DNA of 64,000 nt, taken from NCBI GenBank assembly GCA_002238645.1, contig MPMT01000002.1, positions 1 to 64,000 of the forward strand, given 5' to 3'. The notes beneath the pieces were generated by a model that was given only the letters and a program-made list of their open reading frames with translations, did not search any database and had not been told where the DNA came from. This DNA comes from Alphaproteobacteria bacterium bin52. Lineage in GTDB: Bacteria; Pseudomonadota; Alphaproteobacteria; Thalassobaculales; Thalassobaculaceae. The position numbers and the translations under genes are program-made. Shown piece after piece: positions 33,927 through 43,437 of this stretch. Every line of letters starts with the position of its first letter. Position 1 is the first letter of the stretch.

Positions 33927-34937
33927 TCAGGCACAGTGGGATCCCTGCGCGTGCCGTGGCACTCCGATCCTGACCAGGCCCGCACCCCACACCAGTCCGC
34001 CACCGATAGCTTCGAACAGCACCAGGTGGCCCGGTTTCACGCGGCCGTCCATGACCGCCTCGGCGAGAGCGAGTGGTACGGAGGCCGCCGAGGTATTGGC
34101 ATGCCGCTCGATGGTGCACACAACCTTCTCGGGCGGCAGCTTCATCCGCGCGGCCATGCTGTCGATGATCCTGCGGTTGGCCTGGTGGGGAACCAGCCAG
34201 TCCACATCGTCTACGCTCAGCCTGTTGGCCGTCAGCGCCTCGTCGATCACCCGCCCGAGCTTGGACACGGCGTGCCGATAGACTTCGCGGCCATTCATGC
34301 GCACATGTCCGCTGGTGCCACTGCGTGACGGACCGCCATCGACGTAGAGAATCTCGCGTTCTCGCCCGTCGGAATGGAGATGTGTCGACAGCACTCCGTA
34401 GCCGGAACTGTCCGGGGAGCTGTCCCCCCTGAGCACGATGGCACCTGCGCCGTCCCCGAACAGCACGCATGTCGAGCGATCCTGCCAGTCGAGGATCCGT
34501 GTGAAGGTCTCGGCTCCTATGACGATGGCGCACTCGAACTGACCGGTGCGGATCAGGCTGTCTGCGACTGACACGGCGTAGATGAACCCCGCGCACACCG
34601 CCTGCACGTCGAATGCGGCACCACGCCGCATGCCCAGACCGGCCTGGACCCGGGTTGCAGTTGACGGGAAGGTGTCGTCCGGAGTTGTGGTGGCGACGAC
34701 GATGAGGTCGACCTCGTCGACGCCCAGTCCCGCGGCGGCAAGCGCGGAGCGGGAGGCGGCAAGTGCGAGATCGGAGGTCAGTTCGTCTTCCGCCGCGATA
34801 TGCCGCTGCCGGATACCGGTACGCTGTACGATCCACTCGTCGGACGTGTCCACGCGTTCGGCCAGTTCATCATTGCTCAGAACGCGATCCGGCAGATAGG
34901 AACCGCAACCGAGAAGCAGGGAGCGCCGGGCGGTCAA
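33927..34937 (-). CDS. fabH: 3-oxoacyl-ACP synthase III (KAS III)
   Basis: Starts fatty-acid synthesis by condensing acetyl-CoA with malonyl-ACP. It has 336 residues. Catalytic Cys115 is in DVQAVCAGF, the histidine in [10 protein letters not shown] and the asparagine in [10 protein letters not shown], and GGGLVWG lies near the end. The start is TTG, overlapping the plsX stop as TTGA; the usual FabH N-terminus ([16 protein letters not shown]) begins right after it, so no better start exists. Confidence 0.94.
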   Translation of the reverse strand: MTARRSLLLGCGSYLPDRVLSNDELAERVDTSDEWIVQRTGIRQRHIAAEDELTSDLALAASRSALAAAGLGVDEVDLIVVATTTPDDTFPSTATRVQAGLGMRRGAAFDVQAVCAGFIYAVSVADSLIRTGQFECAIVIGAETFTRILDWQDRSTCVLFGDGAGAIVLRGDSSPDSSGYGVLSTHLHSDGREREILYVDGGPSRSGTSGHVRMNGREVYRHAVSKLGRVIDEALTANRLSVDDVDWLVPHQANRRIIDSMAARMKLPPEKVVCTIERHANTSAASVPLALAEAVMDGRVKPGHLVLFEAIGGGLVWGAGLVRIGVPRHAQGSHCA

Positions 34938-35989
34938 GGAAGCGCCGCCGACACGCTGTTCCGGTCCTGGACGGCTCCCTGTACGGACAGCTCCTCCCGC
35001 ACGCTGTCAAGGAAGCCGAACCGGGCCATGTTGGCGGCAACGCAAATGGCATTGGCAAAGCCGAGCCTGTCGGTGCCGCCGTGGCTCTTGACCACGATGC
35101 TGTTGAGCCCGAGGAATACTGCACCGTTGCGACGTCGTGGGTCGACCCGTCCGAGCGTGCGCCTCAGTGCCCGTCTGCACAACAGGTATCCCAGTTGCGC
35201 CATCCAGCTCGAACGGAACGAGTCCCGGAGCAGGCTGGTAAGGAACTGCGCTGACCCCTCGGCGGTTTTCAGGGCGATATTCCCGGTAAATCCGTTGGTT
35301 ACGATCACGTCGACCGATCCCGTCGCCAGATCATTTCCCTCCACGAATCCATGATAGCTGAGCGGCATGTCACGGTTTCGAAGGACATCCGCCGCATCAC
35401 GCAGATCCTGGTATCCCTTCTGCTCTTCGCTGCCGACATTGAGAAGTCCGACCGAAGGTGTCTCCAGCCCCAGGACGATCCGGGTGAAGATCGCACCCAT
35501 CATCGCGAACTGGACGTAGTTCTCGGTGTCGCATTCGATGTTTGCCCCGAGGTCGAGCACGCAGGTCTCGCCCCGAAGAGTAGGGAAGAACCCGGCTATG
35601 GCGGGCCGGGTGATGCCGGGGCAGGTACCGATCAGGAACTTCGACAGGGCCATGAAGGCACCGGTGTTTCCAGCCGAAACCACGCCATCTGCTGCCCCGT
35701 TGGCAACCAGGTCAGTCGCGACCCGCATGCTGGTCCTGCGCCCCCGGCGCAGGACCGCGGATGGACGCTCATCGGCACCGACGACCTCATCGCTGGGCAC
35801 GATCTCCACCGCGCTGTCACGCAACCGCCTGGTCTTCGCCACCAGTTCCAGGACCCGCGGTTCCTCGCCGACCAGGACAAGACGCAGATCCGGCATCCGC
35901 TCGAGAGCGATGTCGGCTCCCTGAACAACGAAATCGGGAGCCTGGTCGCCTCCCATGGCGTCAAGCGCGATGGTTGTGGAGACAGCCAT
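34934..35989 (-). CDS. plsX: Phosphate acyltransferase PlsX
   Basis: Makes acyl-phosphate from acyl-ACP, the first step of phospholipid synthesis through PlsY. It has 351 residues. Family motifs: [62 protein letters not shown] and [14 protein letters not shown]. It is followed by fabH with overlapping stop and start, and preceded by the DUF177 gene, the usual alphaproteobacterial order in which rpmF is not part of the cluster. Confidence 0.95.
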   Translation of the reverse strand: MAVSTTIALDAMGGDQAPDFVVQGADIALERMPDLRLVLVGEEPRVLELVAKTRRLRDSAVEIVPSDEVVGADERPSAVLRRGRRTSMRVATDLVANGAADGVVSAGNTGAFMALSKFLIGTCPGITRPAIAGFFPTLRGETCVLDLGANIECDTENYVQFAMMGAIFTRIVLGLETPSVGLLNVGSEEQKGYQDLRDAADVLRNRDMPLSYHGFVEGNDLATGSVDVIVTNGFTGNIALKTAEGSAQFLTSLLRDSFRSSWMAQLGYLLCRRALRRTLGRVDPRRRNGAVFLGLNSIVVKSHGGTDRLGFANAICVAANMARFGFLDSVREELSVQGAVQDRNSVSAALP

Positions 35990-36093
35990 TTGTGTATCGG
36001 AACGTGGTTGTCGTTCGTGGATTCACTTCGGTTTCCCTGTCCAGGATGCCGATCGGATTACCGTAACATATACGTTGCACGTCTGCCCGGGCG

Positions 36094-36633
36094 TCATCGA
36101 TCGGACGACCCGTGAAGGTCGAGCGTCCTGAGCGCGGAAAACGGACTGTCGCCATCGAGATCACCGTCGCCGGCACTGCAGGCCAGTGTTCCACTCTCGA
36201 ACCGGCCCGCTTCGAGCATGACAGGGTCGAGCGCCAGCGACAGCTGCTGCGCGCATACCTCCCCCACATCAAACACACCCCCGGGGGCGGGCTCCGCATC
36301 CTCGGCCTGCTCGGAATCGATCTCACCAAGGATCTCGATCGCCTCGGGAGTCGCCACGGTTTCTTCGAATTCCTCGCCAATGATGAAATCAAGCGGCGGT
36401 TCCCCGGCCTCCCCGGCCACAGCGACTTCGGCACATGCCGTACCCTCGAGACGGATCGCGCCCTCATGCAGTCTTCGGGTCCGCAGGGTGACCCGGAAAT
36501 CGGAAATCGATTCGACTCCGAATCGCCGCGCGAGGGCAGCGCACTCCCTCCCGCTCGCCTGCAGGCAGATCCTGCCGGACCCCGAGAGAAGGTCTGCCAG
36601 ATGCATGACCCTGCTGAATTCCGGTGCAGTCAC
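36094..36633 (-). CDS. YceD-family (DUF177) protein
   Basis: 179 residues, start GTG overlapping the preceding stop (GTGA). The family pattern is visible: FRVTLRTRRLHEGAIRLEGTACAEV, an acidic middle (ILGEIDSEQAEDAEP) and VGEVCAQQLSLALDPVML. In E. coli and plants YceD relatives are linked to 23S rRNA processing or accumulation. The usual second partner gene rpmF is absent here; 104 bp separate it from plsX. Confidence 0.82.
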   Translation of the reverse strand: MTAPEFSRVMHLADLLSGSGRICLQASGRECAALARRFGVESISDFRVTLRTRRLHEGAIRLEGTACAEVAVAGEAGEPPLDFIIGEEFEETVATPEAIEILGEIDSEQAEDAEPAPGGVFDVGEVCAQQLSLALDPVMLEAGRFESGTLACSAGDGDLDGDSPFSALRTLDLHGSSDR

Positions 36634-37169
36634 GGGGAGGGATCCCCGAAACAGGCCGTCCCCGCCAGCACGTCGGAGACCGGCTGGGTCGCCAGCAACC
36701 GTTCCGTGGACCTGACATAGTCGGCCAGCCGGCGCACCGTGTCATGATCGGGAACCGTACCGCGGTAGACATTGCGAGCCAGCGCGTCCTCGAGTGTGTG
36801 CCCGGCAAGTCCCGCCTCGTAGGCCTCGAGCCTCCCGTAAAACGCCGCGCCCATCTGTTTCACCCGTTTGCCCACGGACATGTCGCCGACACCGATTTCA
36901 CGCAGGGACTCGTCCATGTCGACGAACATGTGGTCAAACAGTGTCTGGGCGAACCTGGCTGCATCCCGGGACTCTCCCTTCAGGCGGTGTTGAACCAGCA
37001 CCATGTGCAGGACAAGCATATCGAAACGGCCGTCCAGTGAATCCGGAACAGCCAGATCACGGTAGAACTCGATACGACGGGACTGTGCCACAATTCCGTC
37101 ATAGATTCGAGACACGGACTGACGCATGGCCTGCGCACGATTGCGTCGGAGCATCAACCACCGGATCAT
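36630..37169 (-). CDS. Ubiquinol-cytochrome c chaperone (CBP3 family)
   Basis: Assembly factor for cytochrome b of complex III. It has 179 residues from ATG (MIRWLMLRRN); a second in-frame ATG 15 nt later is possible, and a long upstream frame overlaps the divergent bamE-like gene and is unlikely. The core fits the family: IYDGIVAQSRRIEFYRDLAVPDSLDGRFDMLVLH (split), LFDHMFVDMDESLREIGVGDMSVGKRVKQMGAAFYGR. Its presence implies a bc1-type respiratory chain. Confidence 0.82.
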   Translation of the reverse strand: MIRWLMLRRNRAQAMRQSVSRIYDGIVAQSRRIEFYRDLAVPDSLDGRFDMLVLHMVLVQHRLKGESRDAARFAQTLFDHMFVDMDESLREIGVGDMSVGKRVKQMGAAFYGRLEAYEAGLAGHTLEDALARNVYRGTVPDHDTVRRLADYVRSTERLLATQPVSDVLAGTACFGDPSP

Positions 37170-37278
37170 GGCCAGTGCAGACCGGGAAACGTTGCCGGTT
37201 CCGGGATTGACCGCGGACGTGCTTGCGACCACATTCCACGACGAGCACCGGATCGCATGAGTTGATCGTGTTGCGAGA

Positions 37279-37779
37279 ATGATGACATTGACCACCACCG
37301 TGCCGAAACCGCCGTGCGGACAGTCTCGCTTCCGGTTGCGACCGCTGGTCCGCTGCATGGCAGCAGCTGCCATTGCCGCCGTCCTGGCCGCATCCTGTGC
37401 GCCGCGAGTGGAAACCCATGGCAACAGGGTCGATCCTGATCGTCTGGTCCGGATCGTTCCGGGCCAGACAGACCGAAACACGGTCGCTGCCCTTCTGGGC
37501 ACTCCATCCTCATCGTCCGACTTCGGACAGGAGACCTGGTACTACGTGACAAGCAGAACCCGATCCTTCGCCTTCTTCAAGGACAGGCTCGAGTCCCGGC
37601 AGATCGTTTTCGTTTCGTTTGCCGAGGACGGCAGGGTCGACGAGATCGGCACGCTGTCGGAAGTGGACGGGCGCCAAGTGACCCTGGTTGACCGGGAAAC
37701 CCCGACCGCGGGTCAGGAGTTCACCATCCTCCAGCAGCTGCTCGGCAACCTGGGACGGTTCAACCAGGCCACCCAGTAG
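37279..37779 (+). CDS. bamE: BamE (SmpA/OmlA) outer-membrane assembly lipoprotein
   Basis: 166 residues. A lipoprotein signal ends with the lipobox LAASC (Cys at about residue 40). The BamE fold follows: IVPGQTDRNTVAALLGTPSSSS, WYYVTSRT and IVFVSFAEDGRVDEIG. It is part of the BAM complex that inserts beta-barrel proteins. It is transcribed divergently from the CBP3-type gene and converges on hppA. The start is ATG with a second ATG immediately after. Confidence 0.87.
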   Translation: MMTLTTTVPKPPCGQSRFRLRPLVRCMAAAAIAAVLAASCAPRVETHGNRVDPDRLVRIVPGQTDRNTVAALLGTPSSSSDFGQETWYYVTSRTRSFAFFKDRLESRQIVFVSFAEDGRVDEIGTLSEVDGRQVTLVDRETPTAGQEFTILQQLLGNLGRFNQATQ

Positions 37780-37809
37780 GGCCCGTCCCGAAAAACCGTC
37801 CACCCCCAT

Positions 37810-39900
37810 TCACGCCGCAAGTGCCGCCAGCAGCAGGATCGCGACAATATTGATGATCTTGATCATCGGGTTGATTGCCGGTCCTGCCGTGTCCTTGTAG
37901 GGATCGCCGACGGTATCGCCGGTCACCGCGGCCTTGTGGGCGTCGGAGCCCTTGCCGCCATGATTGCCGTCCTCGATGTACTTCTTGGCATTATCCCAGG
38001 CGCCGCCACCCGCCGTCATGGATACGGCAACGAAAATGCCGGTGACGATGGTTCCGAGCAGCATCGCGCCGATTGCGGTAAAGGCCGCAGCCTGGCCGCC
38101 GATCAGGCTGATCACCGCGTACATCACGATCGGGGCGAGTACGGGGAGCAGCGAGGGAATGATCATTTCCTTGATCGCGGCCCGTGTCAGCAGGTCGACG
38201 GCCCGCCCGTATTCGGGGCGAACGGTGCCCTCCATGATTCCCGGGTTTTCCCGGAACTGCCTTCGCACCTCCTCGACCACCGCGCCGCCGGCCCGACCGA
38301 CTGCCTGCATGCCCATCGAGCCGAAGAGGTAAGGCAGCATGCCGCCGATGAACAGGCCGATGACGACGTAGGGGTCCTGCAGCTCGAACCTGACCTCGAG
38401 CTCGGGGAAGTAATGCGACAGGTCCTCGGTGTAGGCCGCGAACAGCACGAGGGCGGCAAGGCCGGCCGATCCGATCGCATATCCCTTGGTCACGGCCTTG
38501 GTGGTATTGCCGACGGCATCCAGCGCATCGGTCGTGTTCCGCACGTTCTCCGGAAGATTGGACATTTCGGCAATGCCGCCGGCGTTGTCGGTGACCGGTC
38601 CGTAGGCATCGAGAGCGACGACCATTCCGGCCAGTGCCAGCATGGTCGTGGCTGCAATTCCGATTCCGTAGATGCCGGCCAGCATGTGTCCGGCGAGGAT
38701 GCCGGCGGAGATGATGACGGCGGGAAGCGCGCAGGCTTCCATCGAGACCGCCAGTCCCTGGATGACGTTGGTCCCGTCGCCTGTTTCCGATGAGCGGGCG
38801 ATACTGCGTACCGGACGGTACTCGGTCGAGGTGTAGTATTCGGTTACCCAGACAATCAGGCCGGTAACGATGAGGCCGACCAGCGCGGACAGGAACAGGT
38901 CGAGCCCGGTGGTCTCGGCGCCGCCGGTCGTGGTCAGGACTTGATCAAACCCGATCATGTGCCAGGTGACGACGCCGATCAGCACGGCGGAGATCACGGC
39001 GCTGGAAATGAAGCCCTTGTAGAGCGCCCACATGATCTTCCGGTTGGCGCCGAGTCGCACGAAGAAGGTCCCGATCACCGAACCGATGATGCAGACTGCG
39101 CCGATCGCAAGCGGGAAGGACATCAGGGTCGCGGCAGTGGCGCCGGAAAAGAAGATGGCGGCAAGCAGCATGGTCGCCACCATCGTCACCGCATAAGTCT
39201 CGAACAGGTCCGCCGCCATGCCGGCGCAATCACCGACATTGTCGCCCACGTTGTCCGCGATGGCGGCGGCATTGCGCGGATCATCCTCCGGAATCCCGGC
39301 TTCCACCTTGCCGACCATGTCGCCGCCGACATCCGCACCCTTGGTGAAGATGCCGCCGCCCAGCCGTGCGAAGATCGAGATCAGGGACGCACCGAAGCTG
39401 AGAGCAATCAGCGCCTCGAGCACGTGGCGCATGCCTTCCTGGGTCGTCGCGTCGAACAGTTCCAGCAGCACCATGTAGTATCCGGCAACTCCCAGCAGGC
39501 CGAGCCCGACCACAAGCATGCCGGTGACGGCGCCGGACCGGAACGCGAGCGCAAGCGCGGGTTCCAGCCCGACAGTCGCCGCCTGGGTCGTGCGAACGTT
39601 TGCGCGGACCGAGACATACATGCCGATGTAGCCCGCCGCGCCCGACAGGATGGCACCGATCACAAAGCCGATTCCCACGGCCAGTCCCAGGGTCAGCGCC
39701 AGGATGACCGCCACCACGACGCCGACGATGGCAATGGTGGTGTACTGGCGGTTGAGGTAGGCCGATGCCCCTTCCTGGATGGCAGCTGCAATCTCCTGCA
39801 TCCTCGACGAGCCGGCATCCGCGGCCAGAACACTGCGTGCCGTGAAGAACCCGTACGCGAGCGCGATCAGCCCGCAAACGATCACGAAGGTCTCGATCAT
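37810..39900 (-). CDS. hppA: Membrane H+-translocating pyrophosphatase, K+-independent type
   Basis: Couples PPi hydrolysis to proton pumping across the cytoplasmic membrane. It has 696 residues from ATG ([14 protein letters not shown]) with about 16 transmembrane segments. The substrate site is [20 protein letters not shown], then [20 protein letters not shown], with a second acidic set near the C-terminus ([19 protein letters not shown]). [17 protein letters not shown] has Lys where K+-dependent enzymes have Ala, which marks the K+-independent class. The gene has its own probable promoter with a palindrome (see 40047-40074). Frames extending to 40149 are not needed. Confidence 0.95.
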   Translation of the reverse strand: MIETFVIVCGLIALAYGFFTARSVLAADAGSSRMQEIAAAIQEGASAYLNRQYTTIAIVGVVVAVILALTLGLAVGIGFVIGAILSGAAGYIGMYVSVRANVRTTQAATVGLEPALALAFRSGAVTGMLVVGLGLLGVAGYYMVLLELFDATTQEGMRHVLEALIALSFGASLISIFARLGGGIFTKGADVGGDMVGKVEAGIPEDDPRNAAAIADNVGDNVGDCAGMAADLFETYAVTMVATMLLAAIFFSGATAATLMSFPLAIGAVCIIGSVIGTFFVRLGANRKIMWALYKGFISSAVISAVLIGVVTWHMIGFDQVLTTTGGAETTGLDLFLSALVGLIVTGLIVWVTEYYTSTEYRPVRSIARSSETGDGTNVIQGLAVSMEACALPAVIISAGILAGHMLAGIYGIGIAATTMLALAGMVVALDAYGPVTDNAGGIAEMSNLPENVRNTTDALDAVGNTTKAVTKGYAIGSAGLAALVLFAAYTEDLSHYFPELEVRFELQDPYVVIGLFIGGMLPYLFGSMGMQAVGRAGGAVVEEVRRQFRENPGIMEGTVRPEYGRAVDLLTRAAIKEMIIPSLLPVLAPIVMYAVISLIGGQAAAFTAIGAMLLGTIVTGIFVAVSMTAGGGAWDNAKKYIEDGNHGGKGSDAHKAAVTGDTVGDPYKDTAGPAINPMIKIINIVAILLLAALAA

Positions 39901-40046
39901 GTGCTGGTTGTCCCCGTGGTGCTGGTCAGGTGACGGAGTGCCCGATAACCTTGCCTGGAAGATGTTAAACGGTTTGCCTGGTTCGTTCCGCACCGTCGAA
40001 AATGTGGCTGGGAAGACACCAGATACGGTGCGGACAAGCGTGCGGG

Positions 40047-40074
40047 AACATAGCAAGATTATCTTGCGTGGCAA
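40047..40074 (-). promoter_or_regulatory. Candidate hppA promoter with operator-like palindrome in the spacer
   Basis: On the minus strand TTGCCA (40074-40069) and TATGTT (40052-40047) are separated by 16 bp. A perfect 15-bp palindrome, GCAAGAT-T-ATCTTGC (40053-40067), fills that spacer almost exactly, the position where a repressor or a spacer-binding activator would act. hppA starts about 150 bp downstream. The regulator is not identifiable from this window. Confidence 0.45.
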
Positions 40075-40155
40075 GGACCAGGTACACATCTTCCCCCGGT
40101 TTGCCGCGCACGCAGGCGGTGCGGGACGCCGTGGGTGTCCACCCGCCACTTCCGG

Positions 40156-40194
40156 CCCTGACCGACCCTGCCTGGTGACGGGTCCCGGTCAGGG
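40156..40194 (-). terminator. Large hairpin downstream of MFS gene
   Basis: CCCTGACCG (40156-40164) pairs with CGGTCAGGG (40186-40194), and an inner GACCC/GGGTC pair extends the stem with a small bulge. It lies about 120 bp after the stop of the minus-strand MFS gene and before the hppA promoter. There is no U-tract. Confidence 0.45.
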
Positions 40195-40310
40195 ATCGCG
40201 CGGGCCCCGGAACCGGGACAGGGCGCCCGATGCCGGCGGGCAGCCGGCGCCGCAGCGCCGTCACCAACCCGTGGTCATTGCCCGGGAAACCGGTTTGATC
40301 GCCAGGGACA

Positions 40311-41522
40311 TCAGACGCTCGCCGGCGCCGGGCTGCGCGACTTCAACAACAGCCACAGCACCATTGCCATGGTGAGTGCGACCGGCAGCAGCACGCCGAG
40401 GTTGAGGACGACCCAGCCGAAATTGTGGAAGATGGCGCCGGCGGAAAACGAGGCCAGGGCCACGCTGGTGAAGACCAGGAAGTCGTTCAGCCCCTGGACC
40501 TTGGCTTTCTCCGCACCGGTATGACATTCGGCCAGCAGGCTGGTACCGCCGATGAACAGGAAGTTCCAGCCGACGCCGAGCAGGACCAGGCCCCACCAGA
40601 ACTGGTAGAGTTCGAGTCCCGAGACATTGACCCCGACACAGACAAGCAGCAGGGCAGCCCCGGCCATCATGACCTGCAGCACGCCGAAGCGGTTGATGAG
40701 GAAACCGGTGACGAATGACGGGGCGAACATCGCAACCGAATGCCACTGCACGATGAAGGCGGCGTCGGTGAAGCTGAACCCGCATGCGACGACGGCCAGC
40801 GGCGTCGCCGTCATCACGAAGCTCATGACGCCGTAGCCGATCATCCCGCCCGCCACAGCGACCAGGAACCGCGGTTGCCGGGCGATGACGTGCAGGGGCC
40901 TTTCCGGCTCGGAGCGCGTGTGGGCGGATTCGAGCGGGATGTCCACAAAACGCACGAAGGCGAGGATCAGGGTCTGCACCACCGCAACGACGAGAAAGCA
41001 ACCCGAGAAGGTGACCGGTCCAAGCTCGGTTGCCTCGAACAGGTCGTAGGACCACTTGGCAAGTTCGGGACCGATCAGGGCCGAGACCACACCACCTGCC
41101 ATGACCAGCGAAATCGCCTTGCTGCGAAACGCATCACTGGCGGTATCCGCGGCGGCGTGGCGGTAGAACACCGCAAACCCCATGAACGACCCCATCAGCA
41201 TCGAAGCGAGGCAGAAACCGGCAAAGTGGCGCTCGAAGATCATCGCCATGGCAAGCAATGCGCCCGAGACGCCGACCAGCACTCCGATGGCAAAACCGGC
41301 CTGGCGACCGATGCGTCGCATCAGCAGCGATGCCGGCATGGTTGTGCACATGGTGGCGGTGAACTGCAGCGCCAGCGGCAGGGTGGCGAGAGCGGGATCC
41401 TCGCTCAACATCTTGCCGACCAGGGCCGTCACCGTCATGTTGACAGACATGGCCGACATCGCCAGCGCCTGGCAGCAGGACAGCAGCACGACGTTGCGGA
41501 CCGTCGGGTCCCTGGCAGTCAC
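40311..41522 (-). CDS. Major facilitator superfamily transporter
   Basis: 403 residues, start GTG, about 12 hydrophobic segments. Loop motifs LLMRRIGRQAGFAIGVLVG between helices 2 and 3, and FLINRFGVLQVMMAGAALL in the second half, fit the MFS. No substrate-specific motif is recognised. It follows thiL on the same strand after about 40 bp; no metabolic link is evident. Confidence 0.85.
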   Translation of the reverse strand: MTARDPTVRNVVLLSCCQALAMSAMSVNMTVTALVGKMLSEDPALATLPLALQFTATMCTTMPASLLMRRIGRQAGFAIGVLVGVSGALLAMAMIFERHFAGFCLASMLMGSFMGFAVFYRHAAADTASDAFRSKAISLVMAGGVVSALIGPELAKWSYDLFEATELGPVTFSGCFLVVAVVQTLILAFVRFVDIPLESAHTRSEPERPLHVIARQPRFLVAVAGGMIGYGVMSFVMTATPLAVVACGFSFTDAAFIVQWHSVAMFAPSFVTGFLINRFGVLQVMMAGAALLLVCVGVNVSGLELYQFWWGLVLLGVGWNFLFIGGTSLLAECHTGAEKAKVQGLNDFLVFTSVALASFSAGAIFHNFGWVVLNLGVLLPVALTMAMVLWLLLKSRSPAPASV

Positions 41523-41564
41523 GACCTGTCACTCCCGCTTGCGGCGGACAGGCAACCGGCGAAT

Positions 41565-42539
41565 TCAGTCATGCCGGTATCCCGCGGTTTCCAGGTGCAC
41601 TTCGTTGTCCCGGTGATCGAGAACCGTCACCCCGTCGCCGTCGACCATGTCGCCGATACGGGTGACCACCGTGCCACTCCCGCGACCGGCAGCCTCGATT
41701 CCCGCGCGGGCGGCCACCGGCGCGGTGAACAGCAGTTCGTAGTCGTCACCGCCGGCCAGCAGGTCGGGCACATCGACCGTGCGGTCGGCCACCAGGACGG
41801 CAGCAGGCGCAGACAGAGGCACGGTGTCGAGCCTGATGCGGGCGGCAGTGCCGGATTCCCGGCACACGTGCCCGAGGTCCTGCAGCAGCCCGTCGGACAG
41901 ATCGATCGCCGCATGCGCGAGTCCGGGCAACGCCAGGCCGAGCGCGATGCGTGGCTGCGGCAGCAGATAGCGATCGACCAGGGCGGTGGTCGTGCGGGCC
42001 GTATCGAGGTTCCCTTCGAGAATCCGCAGACCCAGGGCGGCATCACCGATGCTCCCGGATACCCAGATGTCGTCACCCGGCCGGGCATCGGCACGACCGA
42101 GCACTCCGCCGGGGCCCGGCCTGCCGAAAATGGTGATCGACAGCATCGACGGTCCCGCGGAGCGAACCGTGTCGCCACCGGCAAGACCGACGCCGAATTC
42201 GCGCTGATCCAGCGCCAGCCCCTCCGCGATCTCCATGGTCCACGATGCGGCGTCGAGGCCGGCCCCGACGGCAAGCCCGAGTGTGTAGACCCAGGGGCAG
42301 GTCCCCATGGCCGCCATGTCGGAAAGATTGGTCCGCAGCGCCTTGCGGCCCACCAGTCCGGCGGGGTCCAGTGACCGGAAGTGAACCGCCTCGACCAGGA
42401 CATCGGTGGAGACCACCAGGTGTTCGAGGCCGCTGACCGGGAGAACAGCAGCATCGTCGCGCAGGTCTCGCGCACCGGCGACAGCTGCCGCAAGCGGCCG
42501 GAATCCGGTCGCGATCCAGTCGAATTCGCCCGCGTTCAT
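41565..42539 (-). CDS. thiL: Thiamine-monophosphate kinase
   Basis: Phosphorylates thiamine monophosphate to thiamine diphosphate, the cofactor of the PDH E1 encoded in this window. It has 324 residues from ATG (MNAGEFDWIATGFRPL), overlapping the nusB stop as ATGA. AIR-synthase-like motifs: DDAAVLPVSG, VVSTDVLVEAVHF, LAGGDTVRSAGP, VSGSIGDAALG, IDLSDGLLQDLGHV and GGDDYELLF. A frame running 216 nt further upstream into nusB is spurious. Confidence 0.94.
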   Translation of the reverse strand: MNAGEFDWIATGFRPLAAAVAGARDLRDDAAVLPVSGLEHLVVSTDVLVEAVHFRSLDPAGLVGRKALRTNLSDMAAMGTCPWVYTLGLAVGAGLDAASWTMEIAEGLALDQREFGVGLAGGDTVRSAGPSMLSITIFGRPGPGGVLGRADARPGDDIWVSGSIGDAALGLRILEGNLDTARTTTALVDRYLLPQPRIALGLALPGLAHAAIDLSDGLLQDLGHVCRESGTAARIRLDTVPLSAPAAVLVADRTVDVPDLLAGGDDYELLFTAPVAARAGIEAAGRGSGTVVTRIGDMVDGDGVTVLDHRDNEVHLETAGYRHD

Positions 42540-43006
42540 GCGCCGCCGTTCCGCCCGGCGGATCGCAACTCGCCCGAGACGCTGTCGAGCACGCCGTTGA
42601 CCAGCCCGACCGCGCGATCGTCGTGAAACGCATGGGCGATGTCGACATACTCCGCGATCACCACCTCGGCCGGCGTCGCTTCGTGGTTTGCAAGCTCGTA
42701 CACGCCAAGCCGCAGGATGGCGCGCAGTGTGGCTTCCAGCCGCTCGATGTCCCAACCGCTCATCAACAGCCTGGCGATCCGTGCATCGACCGGCCCCGGG
42801 TCCCGCATCACCCCGGCAACCAGGTCGCTGAACAACGCCACATCAGGCGGGCGCCTGTTCTTCGACCGGTTTATCCTGTGCAGCATGAATTCGCGAATCA
42901 CGTCGCCAGCCGTCCCGCCGGTCATCTCGAGCTGGTAGAGTGCCTGGACCGCGGCCATCCGCGCCGAGGTACGCGGACCCGCATGCGGCGCCCGTTTCCG
43001 GGTCAA
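42536..43006 (-). CDS. nusB: Transcription antitermination factor NusB
   Basis: All-helical RNA-binding protein of the rRNA antitermination complex, 156 residues. The core is clear: SARMAAVQALYQLEMTG, LFSDLVAGVM, LRAILRLGVYELANHEATPAEVVIAEYVDIAHAF (split) and FVNGVLD-like LVNGVLDSV. The start chosen is TTG at 43006, which overlaps the ribH stop as TTGA and keeps the conserved basic N-terminus (TRKRAPHAGPRTSAR). An ATG 48 nt downstream would cut into it. nusB after ribH is the common order. Confidence 0.93.
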   Translation of the reverse strand: MTRKRAPHAGPRTSARMAAVQALYQLEMTGGTAGDVIREFMLHRINRSKNRRPPDVALFSDLVAGVMRDPGPVDARIARLLMSGWDIERLEATLRAILRLGVYELANHEATPAEVVIAEYVDIAHAFHDDRAVGLVNGVLDSVSGELRSAGRNGGA

Positions 43007-43431
43007 GTCACGGAACTCTGCTTGAGCCTGATCAGGGAAAGACAGGCGATAACGGCATCGCGACCCTTGTTGCGGCCGTCGACACCTGCGCGCACCCGGG
43101 CCTGTTCGGCGGTGTCGACCGTGAGTATTCCGTTTCCGATGGCCAGGTCCCAGGTGATCGCGAGGTCGATCAGTCCGCGCGCACTCTCTCCCGCAACGAT
43201 ATCGTAGTGCGAGGTCTCGCCGCGAATGACGCAACCGAGCGCCACGAATCCGTCGTAGACGCTGTTCCTCCGGGAAACGGTCGAGATCGCCGCGGGAATC
43301 TCGAGTGCGCCCGGGACCATCTCCAGATCCCAGGTGCAGCCCTGCCGGTCAAGCTCGCTGCGTGCACCCCGGATCAATTCCGCCGCAAGATCCTGGTAGA
43401 AGCCGGCGCAGACGATGAGAATTCGGTACAC
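43003..43431 (-). CDS. ribH: 6,7-dimethyl-8-ribityllumazine synthase
   Basis: Penultimate riboflavin step, joining the butanone phosphate from RibB with the pyrimidine from RibD. It has 142 residues, start GTG. Motifs: IVCAGFYQDLAAEL, VPGALEIPAAI, FVALGCVIRGETSHYDIV and NGILTVDTAEQARVRAG. In a cluster ribD-ribE-ribBA-ribH on the minus strand. Confidence 0.94.
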   Translation of the reverse strand: MYRILIVCAGFYQDLAAELIRGARSELDRQGCTWDLEMVPGALEIPAAISTVSRRNSVYDGFVALGCVIRGETSHYDIVAGESARGLIDLAITWDLAIGNGILTVDTAEQARVRAGVDGRNKGRDAVIACLSLIRLKQSSVT

Positions 43432-43437
43432 GGTCTG

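Larger units (their letters stand above)
39901..40310. other. Regulatory region between an MFS gene and hppA
   Basis: About 410 bp without a supported gene. It contains a promoter-like element with a palindrome (40047-40074) that probably drives hppA and a large hairpin (40156-40194) that may end the upstream MFS transcript. A minus-strand frame at 39965-40267 shows no domain. Confidence 0.55.

Noticed and set aside
35990-36093. A missing rpmF gene between the DUF177 gene and plsX
   Set aside because: The gap is only 104 bp and has no frame for ribosomal protein L32; this order without rpmF is normal in alphaproteobacteria.
39965-40267. 100-codon minus-strand frame upstream of hppA
   Set aside because: It overlaps the probable promoter and a hairpin, has no domain and is best explained as non-coding.
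40740-42374. 544-codon plus-strand frame antisense to the MFS gene and thiL
   Set aside because: It covers two well-supported minus-strand genes; its His/Arg/Gln-rich product is typical of antisense frames in GC-rich DNA.
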